Origin: Effrenium voratum
Taxonomy: Eukaryota > Sar > Dinophyceae > Suessiales > Symbiodiniaceae
Direction: 5' to 3'
Assembly (NCBI GenBank): GCA_963377175.1
Contig: CAUJNA010003495.1
Span: 343,490 to 407,489 of the forward strand
Length of the DNA stretch: 64,000 nt
The notes beneath the pieces are model-generated. The model did no database searches. It worked only from the letters and a program-made list of their open reading frames with translations, and was not told where the DNA came from. A program made the translations under genes and the position numbers. This document shows positions 24,832 through 35,200 of this stretch, one piece after another (positions within the stretch are counted from its first letter, which is position 1; each line of letters opens with the position of its first letter).

Positions 24832-26700
24832 CAGCCAGCCAGCCAGCCAAGCAACTAAGCAACCAAGCAACTTAAGGAAGAAAAAAACTGGGACAACCAA
24901 ACCACCAAACATCCACCCCCAGTCCCCGGAACCAACCAACCCAGCAACCAAACAACTTTAGAAGCACGACCTGGGACGACCAAACCGCCAACCCTCCTTC
25001 AGTTGACCAACTCAGCACCCAAACAACTTCAGGAAGAACGACATGGCACGACCAAATGAAGGACGACCTCGGCGGCGGAGCAGCCTCTTTGGTGAGGCCG
25101 GTGCAGTAGCCCAGGACCTCCGCCGTCTGCGCAGGGCCGAAGGCTGCGGCGGCGCAGGCGCGCGCGGACTCCACGCTGAGGCGCAGCGGGAAGGCGTGGG
25201 AGCAGCGGCCGTAGGGGCAGGCCACCCCGCTTTGGCTGGAGCCCATCCCCAAAGCCAGGGGTTTTGGGGCCGGGGGGGTTAGTGTTCGGGGGGGTGATGG
25301 GGTGGGGGATGGGGGGGGGGGATTCGGGGGGGAAGTGTTCGGGGAGGGTGATGGGAATTCATACCACAGCCCAAGCTAAGGAAGAATCATGGGAAGTAAG
25401 GGGGGGTGTTCGGGGGGGGGGAGGACTGTTAGGATAAGGCTAGTCGGCTGGTAATTCCTGCGCCAGGGCTGTTCTGGCGTGTTGCCTTTGAACAGATTGG
25501 CCTCGAGGGAGAAGGCAAAATTTGAAAAGGAAACTTTGGAGAACAACTCTAGCGCATCCTCTATTTGGGGAAGATTGATTTGGGGGGCAGAATTGTTGGG
25601 CATGTCTTGAAACGGCGTCCAAGGCCCTTCGAGAATCAAGGAGAAGTGCATGGCAAGATGTCCGCAAAGGATCGCCCTGTGAAGCCAGCATGGCAACAAG
25701 TGAAGGGAGGCTAGAGATAGCAACGGGATGATGGGGAGGAACCCTTGGAGATTGCAGTGCACGCTTTTTTTTGTGGAGTGGATCGGCTTCCGAGCCAAAA
25801 GCTGCGGGAAAGCACGCGAGTCGCGGCGACAAGTCGGTTGCCAGTTCTTGGAAACACGGCTGTTGCTGGAACGTAAACCAAAAAAATGAAAGTCACGCCC
25901 AGGAGCGGACACTCCCCGATTTGGGCTTCAGGAGCAATCCACGGAATTCTCGTCCGACAAACCGCTGGCCTGCGGAGGGGGCGGTCTGGGCCGTCTAAAG
26001 CTCCGCATGCGCCGCAGCAGCAGCTCATCGCTGGGCCTGGACCCGGGCTGCCACGCCGGGTCGCCAGCGTGCATGGACCCCAAGGACGGGGGGCAAACCG
26101 CACTTGACATAGGTGGCCGTTTGGAAAAATCGATGGGTTTCCCTGGTAAATGGAATAAGCCCCACCAGTGCCGTCCATTTTTTAACCAAACTAACCTACA
26201 AAGGACATGGCACTTGATTTGAGGGCCTCCCTTGGTTGCCTCTGCGCTCTGGCGCCGATCGGCTGGAGCTGCACGGTGTGCACTGGGCCATAGAAGACAA
26301 TCCCAAAAAAAGAGCGCCGAGAAGCTGAGCATATCCTGGGAGTCGTCTCTGCCCGTGCAATGTTCGCCGGCTGATTCGGGAAGGTTCCATTTTCTGAGCA
26401 GGTTGACATGTCCACGTCGACTGGAGCTTGAGACATGAAATCTGAGCCACATGAGTTCCCCAAAGAGTCCCGCCTACCCGTTGAACTTTGCTTACCCAAA
26501 CACAAGGCCAGCAGCCCCCTCAAAAACCGTGCTCCCGGGTTCTTCGCTGAAGGCCAGTCCTTGGCATTCCAGACTTCCCTTCCGGAAATCGACCACCCCG
26601 CCGAGGGACGGCTTCCCGGCTTCCGCCTCCCTGGCCGCGAGCAGCAGGTGAAGCAGGCGGAGTCCGCCTCGGAGATCCGAATTCCGTCCAGGTCGCTGAC
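19667..26700 (-). CDS. Unassigned gene of ten or more exons
   Basis: A series of GC-rich minus-strand exons in intron-like DNA. Diagnostic peptides from 5' to 3': about 26530-26690 [20 protein letters not shown]; about 25990-26080 [15 protein letters not shown]; about 25440-25570 [19 protein letters not shown]; about 25060-25240 [18 protein letters not shown]; about 24395-24500 [20 protein letters not shown]; about 23880-24030 [20 protein letters not shown]; about 22460-22590 [13 protein letters not shown]; about 21880-21995 [20 protein letters not shown]; about 21360-21485 [20 protein letters not shown] (after acceptor ACCGCAG); about 20755-20890 [16 protein letters not shown]; and 19667 to about 19850 [18 protein letters not shown], ending in a stop. 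Many exons repeat an alternating hydrophobic beta-strand pattern. I do not recognise the family, and the group could be more than one gene. Confidence 0.45.
20640..20748. repeat. MITE/introner-like element, CATAGGTGTCC family, copy 1
   Basis: About 109 bp with terminal inverted repeats CATAGGTGTCCTTTT and AAAAAAGGACCCCTATG and the core TGGCCCTGGTAGATGA then CACCAGGTAAACCAGGGAAA. It begins a few bases inside the intron next to the exon ending at about 20755 (exon edge CTCAG|GCAAGC, GC donor). The second copy is at 31735-31844. Confidence 0.9.
22206..22340. repeat. GAGTCACAATCAAAACC-family element
   Basis: Starts GAGTCACAATCAAAACCCGG and shares with 4206-4330 an internal GGCNGCANCTATTT segment and CTTTCTAAGCTAACCATCTAC. 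A related fragment at 5807 shares the GTCTACCCAGAACCATG part. Confidence 0.6.
23601..23711 (+). repeat. GGGTCAAAG/TTTTGACCCA inverted-end element
   Basis: About 110 bp bounded by GGGCATGGGTCAAAGT and ACTTTTGACCCACAGCC. It shares the internal GGGCAACCCATTTTGG with the GTGGCTCAAAA elements at 27130 and 37674, which links the families. Confidence 0.7.
24048..24147. repeat. (AGT)n microsatellite, about 33 copies
   Basis: An uninterrupted AGT/TAG run that would read as poly-Tyr on the minus strand. It lies next to the exon at 23.9-24.0 kb but outside its GC-rich part, so it is most likely intronic. Confidence 0.95.
24645..24845. repeat. (CCAA)n and (AAGC)n tetranucleotide arrays
   Basis: CCAA repeats at 24645-24742, then AAGC with short AGCC variants at 24765-24845. 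The reading frames over them are repeat artefacts. Confidence 0.95.
25260..25435. repeat. G-tract-rich, potential quadruplex region
   Basis: The plus strand carries many runs of four to ten G separated by short T/A/C spacers (for example GGGGGGGTTAGTGTTCGGGG). It lies between two exons of the unassigned minus-strand gene, so the nascent RNA would be C-rich. Confidence 0.7.
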
Positions 26701-27129
26701 GGCCTAGCTGGACCTTTCTTTACAGGAGACTCACTCGGGCGGCAGCCCATGGTCCCGTGGAAAGTATGGAGTTGACTGGGATAGGACAAGAGTTGGTTCT
26801 CATCGTTCTCCTCCCCCAACCCAGGTGTTCTTGGTTGAACTTGGCATACCTGAACCTCAAGTTGAACATGGATGCAAGGGCGTTTGCACACCGTTGGGAA
26901 ATGGTTCAACATTGTGCCTTAGGATGGACATTTGACTGAGCCTCTCTGAGTCTGTCTGCAAAATGGTAAGACCCACTGTCCAACATTAGCTTGGCTCGCC
27001 AACCTCATCTCCCCGCACACAGAGAAGACACTAAAAAACACCAGTTGGATGGTCATCCGGCCGACCTTCGGCTTTGCCAATCCACCCCATATCCCCTTTT
27101 TTGCAGGGCGCTATGGAGGTTTCCCAGAT

Positions 27130-27230
27130 GGGTGTGGCTCAAAATTAACCAGGAGGGGTTACGCAGGTTTTGGTCCATTTCCACTTACCAGGGCAACCCA
27201 TTTTGGTACCGGTTTTTGAGCCACTGCCAG
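27130..27230 (+). repeat. GTGGCTCAAAA-family element, copy 1
   Basis: About 100 bp from GTGTGGCTCAAAATTAACCA to TTTTTGAGCCACTGCC. It is closely similar to 34816-34916 in the same orientation, and in reverse to 37674-37788. Confidence 0.85.
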
Positions 27231-28257
27231 ATACCCTCTTTGGCGCCGGCAGTGCAATCGCAGGTGCGGCACTCTCCTGCGGCATTCCAAGAAATTATCC
27301 GGCGCGACCTGGCCGGGGGTCTCTCGAAATTGGGGTCCCGTTTTGGATGGTTTACGGGGAAACCAAAAGGAAACTAACCTCTTGAAGGGGTCCCAATTTT
27401 GAGAAACACCCAGCAAACCTTGGCAAACTGGTCTCACGCAAAGGTGACTCACGGCCAAGAGACGCTCGCGGAATGTCCTTCCGGCGGCATTGTGTCCTCG
27501 CGGGTCAGAGAGCAGAAATCAGCCTGGAGTCTCCCAAAAACACGTTCCGCCCCCAAAAATGGCGCAACGGTGTTCCTGTTGGTTTCCCTCTAAAAACCCG
27601 CAAACAAAGCGGGTCCCCTCCCACCAATTGACCTGGAGCCTGACGTTTGGGGACTCCGACCATTTTCCTTTTACAGGGACCATCGGGACCGAGGCCACGT
27701 CGAACGGTTTGTCACCAAAGCCGGGCCTTTGAGGCGAGGCTCGAGCGACTGGACTTGGCGGACCTGGCAGACCCTTTCCGGCGCAAAAGACACCCTTCCG
27801 CGGCGGAAGCATGTCAACCCCTTCCCGGGTGTTACGGCCCATTTCCGGACAAGAGATCGGATGGGCCGTGTTTCTTGGTTGGTTTAGTGGTTGGGTGTCC
27901 ATTTCACCCATAGGCAACCCTCAGACCCCAGTTCCCAGTACTGGCCCCGAGCTTTCCATGCCGATTCGCACTTGGGCGGGATGAAACCTAGAAATAATGG
28001 TTGATACACCACCGATCCCAACTGGCAAGCGGATTTGGGGATTTCATCCATCCGCAGTAGCCAGACCCTTCGCGATGTTCCTTGTGGTTTCCTGTACATG
28101 GATCCACGTCACTTCGCATGGAGGCAAGCAACGTCGGCCAGCCTTGGGCGCACTGCGTAGGGAGCCTCGGATAGAGGCTGCTGGATTGGCTGGCCACCGG
28201 ATTTTCGTTCCCTGCGCCCTCGATGTGCGAAAGGTATCACGTGGTGTTGTTTCCACT

Positions 28258-28320
28258 TTGAGCATCACTTTTGGAGGGAACAAAAAGAGTTCAAGAATAA
28301 ACTGGGGTTGATTCATACGA
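28258..28320. repeat. Short repeat shared with 29771-29835
   Basis: CATCACTTTTGGAGGG and then AAACTGGGGTTGATTCATA occur at both places with a variable middle. The second copy lies immediately 5' of the P450 exon at 29532-29574 and so within its intron. Confidence 0.65.
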
Positions 28321-28599
28321 ACGATAGAAGCTCAAACTAGGGCCCACGAAAAGGGCGGCCCTGCGAAAAAAAACCGCCGCGCCGTCCACGAGAACGCAAC
28401 CCAATCCGAGGCGCGCGCCCCCGGGCCTTGCCGAGCGGGGACATCGGATTCAATTTGGGTGGGTGCCCTGGGGGCGAGCTACCCCCTACTCAAAATACCC
28501 GCTTTTTCCAGGGTATGTTTGGGAAAACCTGTTTTTTTGTTGGTAAAAACCTCCTTTTTTAGTAGAGGGTCGACAGGATACCCTGAAAAAAGTGGGGTT

Positions 28600-28800
28600 T
28601 TGGAGTAGGGGGTAGCTTTGAAACTCCTCCAAGAGAAATCCTGAACCAAACTTCTGAAGTCGATGGATATCATCCTCCAACCTGCGAAAAGCGAAAGGGA
28701 AAAAGTCCCGTGAAGAGGCGCGCCATCTTTCGAATCTGCGCGAGGTGCAAAGCTCCAAGCCTTGGCCCTCCACGGGTTCTGCTGCCAAACCCAGCACCCA
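28600..28800 (-). CDS. Possible exon downstream of the P450 gene
   Basis: A minus-strand frame with the protein-like stretch FRRLEDDIHRLQKFGSGFLL. It lies 3' of the P450 stop and could be the 5' part of the next gene to the left. The tail runs into a locally duplicated AAACC/GGGTTTT region (28490-28610). No family is recognised. Confidence 0.25.
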
Positions 28801-29280
28801 CGTCCGATGGTGCCGGCTGTGGGTCAAAAACGCGCAACGTGGGACCCTGGTAAATGAAACCAGAGACCGACCCACACCCATTTGTTATTTGTGATGTTTT
28901 GATCAAAGCAACGCAAAACCAATCAATCCAAGGCTGATTGATTGCACCCAGCCCGGACAGGGTTTGAGGCTGGCGACTGTAACCAGATGCCGGCTATCCC
29001 AAGCGATCCGCTCGGAGACCAGCCAATCGATTGCGGCCCAGATGCCAAATGGATCGTGAGACTGTGCATGGCAGGTTGGAGGCAACTGGAAGACGACAAA
29101 GTATGGTAGCCCTTGAGCAAGTGACAGACCAATCAAGTGAGCAAGCATGAAACATATCCAATCATAAGTGCTCCAACCCGTTTTTTCTGGCCACTGTACA
29201 AGACCGGCCGCAAATTTCCAGCTCTGAGCTCTGTGCACACCGACTCCCACAGCTAGGCCCAGCGGAGCTGCGAGAGAACT

Positions 29281-32200
29281 CTACCGGGGCTTCAGGGAAA
29301 TCACCACATCTTCGGCGGGCACCAGCACGAACTGGGTCAGCTCCTTCATGGGCGCCTGGAGCGATCCAGTTTTCATCCGAAGAACCCATATGGAACACCG
29401 CCTGGAGCGATCTGGAGCCATCCAGTTGCGATCCCTTTCTTTCTTCTTCCATCCACTTTACCCCAGAAACCAACGGTGACTGAAGAAAACGATCGCGACC
29501 TGGCGATCTCGGCCATGGTTGGTGCAACAACCCAGCGCCTTGCTCCACTTCTCGAAGCCGAAGTTCTGCATCACCTGCGGCTTGCGCCCGGCAACGCTGG
29601 ACACATGCCCAGTGCCTGGAAACTTTGTCCAAACGCAAACAAAACAGCCGCCCCGGCAAAAAGCTGAACGCCACCAGAAGGGGGTTCACTCTTTGTACAC
29701 CTTTCTTTCTCTCCTTGCCCCCCAGTTTGCACCCTGCCCCTCCCGTTCCTCACCTTTATAGGGGGTGTCCCATCATCACTTTTGGAGGGGAACACCCCCT
29801 ATTACTAAACTGGGGTTGATTCATAGGGGGGCAACATTAATATAATAAGCCTCTGGTTAATATGGGTTTGAACACCCCTCCAAAATGAACCCCCACTTAA
29901 ACCAGCAGTTTTCCCTCCAAGTACACAAGGGTTGAGTAATAGGGGGTCGACGGTAAAGGCACACCCCACTAAAACCGGGGGCACCCCTTTTGAATCATCT
30001 GTTCCGCTCTCAGTATCCTCTTTTCCGCTCCTGGTCTCTAATTCTCCCTTCTTAGTTTGAACTCTTCACCCACGAAAAAATAAACAGGGCTTGAAAAAAA
30101 AAAAGAAGAAAAATACGGGGGTCCCTCCATGGCTCTTGTCCCCTCCATTGCCCACTCCTCCCACCGGCGCAGCCGCGGAGACCTCCGGCCCGCCGGCCTT
30201 GGCCAACACCAGGCGGCCCTCGTAGTCCGCCAGCTGCCGGCCCAGGCACACCCGCGAGGAGGAGCCGAAGGCCAAGGAGTCGAAGGGCGGGCACTTCACG
30301 ATGCCCTCCAAAGAAAGAAGAGGAAAAACGAGGTCGAGGTCGTGTTTTTTCCAGTTTTTTTTTCTTCTTTTTTTTCTTCGGATGTTTGGATTTGGACCCG
30401 AGAAATTGCTGCTTCCTGTTTTCCAGCTTCAATTGGCGGTTTGGATGATTGTTTGGGGGGGGGGGCCAACGGGTTGCCAAATTGTTCGAATTGGCGGTTT
30501 GGAGCCCGGAGGCGAGGTGGGGGGGCCTTTACAGCGGCACTCGGGGTAGACCTGGCCTCAAAGGGCAACGACCGCCGCTGTCACTCCTCACCCCGGTCAC
30601 ATAATCTTTCTGCTATCGACATGGATTGCTCCGATTCAAAGATGTTTCACGTGCATTGCCAAATGGCTGTCTCTTTTTTGGGAGGCCATCATTGTTGGTT
30701 GGCTTTTACAGGAAAACCAAAGAAAGAACATCTCCCACCATTTTGGGGGTCCAACTCCTTGAAAAAGAAAGACACCTCCCACCATTCTGGCCTCCGATTC
30801 CCCCAAAAAGACCCACCTCCAAACAGCCCCCGCAATTTTTCGTACCCCCAGCGCTCCCCCTTCTCCGCCGATCCCGTCCTCTCGCGCCTCGGGGCCCAGC
30901 CAGCGCTGGGCGCGGAAGACGTCCAAGTCCTCGCCCAGCTTCGCCTTCAGCGCGGGCTCCGTGCGCAGCACGTAGCGGTAGCAGTTCTCGGCGTAAACGG
31001 GCGAATGCAGGGAATGGGACTTCAGCACGTCGGGGGTTGGAGGACTTCTCATGACACCCTAGGGCAAAGACCCGCTTCTTTCCGGGGCATGTGCTCTGAA
31101 GAAACCGATGATTTCCAACATAAACACCGATCCCTTTTGCACTCAGGGGTTGCCATACCCGACCCTACCCTGAAAAAAGCTGAAACACGCACCGTGAAAC
31201 CAAGGAAGTGCCGGCTCTGGAAAGTTTACCGCGTTGTTCCCCCCTTAAGTCTGGTTCCAGCTACGCTGGCAAGGGAAGCCTAGCATGGCGGTATGCAATC
31301 AGGAAGCCATCATGTAGAACCTGGGCCCCTTTGGGAAGGCGAAACTCGTGCACTTCCATGATTGTGGGATAACTGGAAGCGCTGCTTGCATTCAACCTAC
31401 TAGTGCAACCATGCGGACAAGTGGCACAGGGATTGGCTGCCTTCTTGATGGCTATTACCGACTTACTTAGCTTGATCACTCAAGCACTCATCATGCAGGT
31501 GAACCCATTTGGGTCTGCCTTTTGTTCAGGGGATCCCCAACATCGGTGGGTTTCTTTTGGTGTCCCTGTCAGACCGCAAAAAGAAGAATGTGCAGCTGTC
31601 AAGGTGAGCTCATCTAAAGTCTTTCTCGCTTGAGGGAACCCATGTTCCGGTGAAAGGAAACCCAAAAGCAACCACTCCGACCATTTTGGCCTTCTGCCAC
31701 GGCTTTTCTCAGCCGAGCGAAAAACGTTCCGAACATAGGTGTCCTTTTAGGGGAAATAGATGGCCCTGGTAGATGAATTAAGCCACCAGGTAAACCAGGG
31801 AAACGCTCTATTTTTCTACCAACACATCCAAAAAGGACACCTATGACCCTTCGGCTTTGATCGCTCACAGAAACCACAGGGTCGGCCAATGCCAAGCTTG
31901 CGTGAACGCCGGGGCGCGATGACCTCGGTGCCGGCGGGCACCGTGCGCCCCGCCAGCTCCAGCGGCGCCTGGAGCTGCGTGACGTCGAAGGGCGCCGGGC
32001 CCTTGAAGCGCAGGGTCTCCAGCCACCTCGGACTGGCGGACGGAAGAGACGCGGAAGGAAGCGGAAGCGCCGGACCGGGGTGGCCGGACGAGCAAGCGCT
32101 TCGAAGCGCCGGGAGGATGCCGGGGGGATGATGGGGAGGATGGGCAGCGGCCTTAAGGAAACAGCCGGGGTGGGGGGGGGTGGCGATGTTCGTGGCTCGA

Positions 32201-35200
32201 AGTCCGAGGTTTTTTTTGGGGGAGGAAGGAACACAGCATGAGGGATTTGGGGGAACTGTCTGGCTCAAGACACCAGAAAATTGAGGGCCCCTCCCAAAAT
32301 GAACCATAGATTGCCGGACATTTCGACCCATCTATGCAGAACACAATGCAAAAACGAATCTGACGCATCTCCCGGTGCTTTTCCTGAGACTAGCGTTGGC
32401 CGCCTAAGGATCCGTGTCTAACCTCCATCTGGCTCTTTGAAGGGGTCAGCCATCGGGGGAACCCTCCACCGACCCCAAACAAATGGCGTCCCCGTGGTGC
32501 GTTCCTTGGGGCGGAACCCCCCCCCCATGCTGGAATTGCTTCTTGGCTTCCGTGAGAAAACAAAAAAGCTGGGTCCCTCAAAACTCCGAAGAACGCCCCA
32601 TGTTTCGTCTTAAACTTCTGAACTGGTGGCTTCGCGCTTGGAACCGCGCAAGAGAACCCCCTTTCCCCCCCCCAACCCCCCCCCCCAACCCCCCCCCAAA
32701 CCCCCCAAAACCCCCCCCCCAAACCCCCCCCCTTTCCCCCACGCCTGGTTTGCACTTTTACTTCCTGGCAACGCCTCCGTTTGGTCCGGGGTTTAGACGG
32801 GAAACCGAAAGGAACTCATCGCCCTTCCTGGCAACGCCTCCGTTTGGTCCGGGTCTGGGGCGCTGGAAGGAGCTGCGCTGGACGAACAAAGAAGCTCTCG
32901 ATGTCTCTCGATTTCTCTCGGTCACAAATCCTCCAAGCCACATCGCATTCACCATAAGCAGCCCGTCCTCAGCTCGCGTGCACACCCCTGCTGTTCCGCA
33001 CCTTGTTCAGGAGCAGGCTACTTGAATGCCACGCACCATAAGCAGGAGCAACCAGAAGAAGGACTCAAGTACCGATTCGCCTCCGAACTGTCAACGTGGG
33101 TGTGGGTCAAAACCGTTTTGGTACCATTTTGGTGGGTGAATTCACCACCCATTTTAGAACCTATTTTAGGGGGGATTGGGATGTTCACTGTGGGTACAAT
33201 TTGGATTTAGACCCATGGCCACGTCCCGACTTCGATCATGGCCAGTGGGCTCCCAGATTCAGAGATCCCGCCAGGCGGCCAGCTGGCTGGGACTCACCTC
33301 TGCCGGCAAGTTCTTGACCTGAGCTCACCGCAGCGAAGCGACATGTTGACAGGCGCGAGCATGTGTCACAAGTTGCTGGGGCCAAGGTGGAACCAAAGGG
33401 TCCCGTCTATCATGGAACCTGAGGGCGAACGACAGGGAATTTACATCCAAAGCCCTCAATGGGTGTCTTGATTTATAGGGGGGTGGTTTCCTCGCAAGGT
33501 GCCCGATTTCGGGGTAACTCCAAAAGACAAGCCACCCCCCAAACGGGTATGGGTCAAAGTTAGTCGCCACCTAAAAACCGCAGGCTTTAGTGAGTCCAAG
33601 TGGCCATTTTCAACCCATTCAACCCATGGGTGGTGTTTTCGCTGTTGTTTCACACCCACCACCCAAAGGGAGCTTCAGGTGTAGCCCATTTACAACCCAC
33701 TGGTGGGGGTTAACCCTGTTTTTTTGACCACCCTCACCACCCAAAGGGAGCTTTCGACTCCCAGCTCATCCGGCTCCCTCGATCCTCGACGTCGGCTACT
33801 CGCCTCCTCGAAGATCGACTGCTGCAACTCCTCGTCGCAGGCGAGGAAGTAGAAGGCCCAGCTCAGCGCCAGGCTGGTGGTGTCCGTGCCAGCCATGAAG
33901 AGCACCTTCAAGTTCCCCACCAGCTCCTCTCACGATGACGGCTTCGTCACGGACGACTTCGACTGACTGCGGGCAAATCGCGAAGTTGGTGTGCTGCTGC
34001 TTTCTTCTTCTATTTTGCTCTTTATGGGGTTGGATGGGATATACAGCGATTGTGTTTGAAGGCGATTCTTCTGCTTCTTCTTCTTTTTTTCACGACCAAC
34101 CACTGGATCCAGGGGCTCCTGGCTATTTCTACTTCTTGACGACCCAACCACTGGCGCCAGGGGTTGGGATATACGGCTACCGCATGAAGGCGATTTAAGC
34201 CGTCAGTAGTGGGGTTACCCCCGAACCACTAGCCCCAACATGGCGAGGGGATATACAGCGATTATATACAGGCGATTTAATCCATTTGTTGTTCTCTTTC
34301 TTTTTTTGAGGGGGGTAGTGGTTTGGGTAGTCGAAACCAGCTCAGATCTACAGGGCGCAAGAGAGGGGAGACACTTGGAGAGAGCAAAGAGGGGGAAATC
34401 CCAGAACAGAAAAAGGGCGGGTGGATCAGCCATTGGGTGAACCCCACAACCAAAGCGGGCGAAACAAGGTCATGGGATGAAGTTGTAGCCTTCTAGGGTC
34501 TAAGGACGACAAACATGAGTCTCGTTCCTCGCCCAAGACGACCCAATGCCATTGATTTCAAAGACCCAAGATTTAAGACACACACACACACACCAACCAT
34601 AGGCCCCCTGCACTTTCTGCTTTCCGATTCCGACACCCTCGGTCACTTTCCAGCTCCAAACGGAGCAGCGCGTCGCTCCTCCTGCGTGAAGGTGTCACCC
34701 TCCAGCTGCCGCAGCTTTTCGACCACGGTGTTTCCTGAATCGATCGCGCGGCCCCCGCCATGACCAGCCGAGACCATGGCTAACTGTCCCCAGGTGGTTG
34801 AAATATCACATATTTGGGTGTGGCTCAAAATTAAACAGGAGGGGTTACACAGGTTTTGGTCCATGTTTCCACATCAGGGTTCCATTTTGGTGCCGTTTTT
34901 TTTGAGCCACAGCCATTTCTGTTTAGTAGGGTTTTCCAGGCAATGGTCATCCCATGTAAAGGGACCTTTGGGATCCAACCGACATATAAGCGCTTCTTCT
35001 GAGAAGGAACACAGCCACGCCACCATGCTACGAGCAACCAACTGCAACTGCGAGGATAACCAGCCTCCAACGATCAGCTCCATCCAAAACATGATGCTCT
35101 TGTTGCACTTCCCTCATCCCCTTCTTGCAATGAATCCGAATCTTTCTTGGCCCGTTCTTGTTCTTTCTTTCTGACAGCTAGTGATAGCACCGAATCTTTC

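Noticed and set aside
24543..24951. Minus-strand ORFs rich in Trp, Leu, Cys and Ala that look like membrane proteins
   Set aside because: Produced by the CCAA and AAGC tetranucleotide arrays.
28903..29250. Minus-strand ORF with hydrophobic stretches directly 3' of the P450 stop
   Set aside because: It is most likely 3' UTR or intergenic sequence; no splice sites, no conserved motif.
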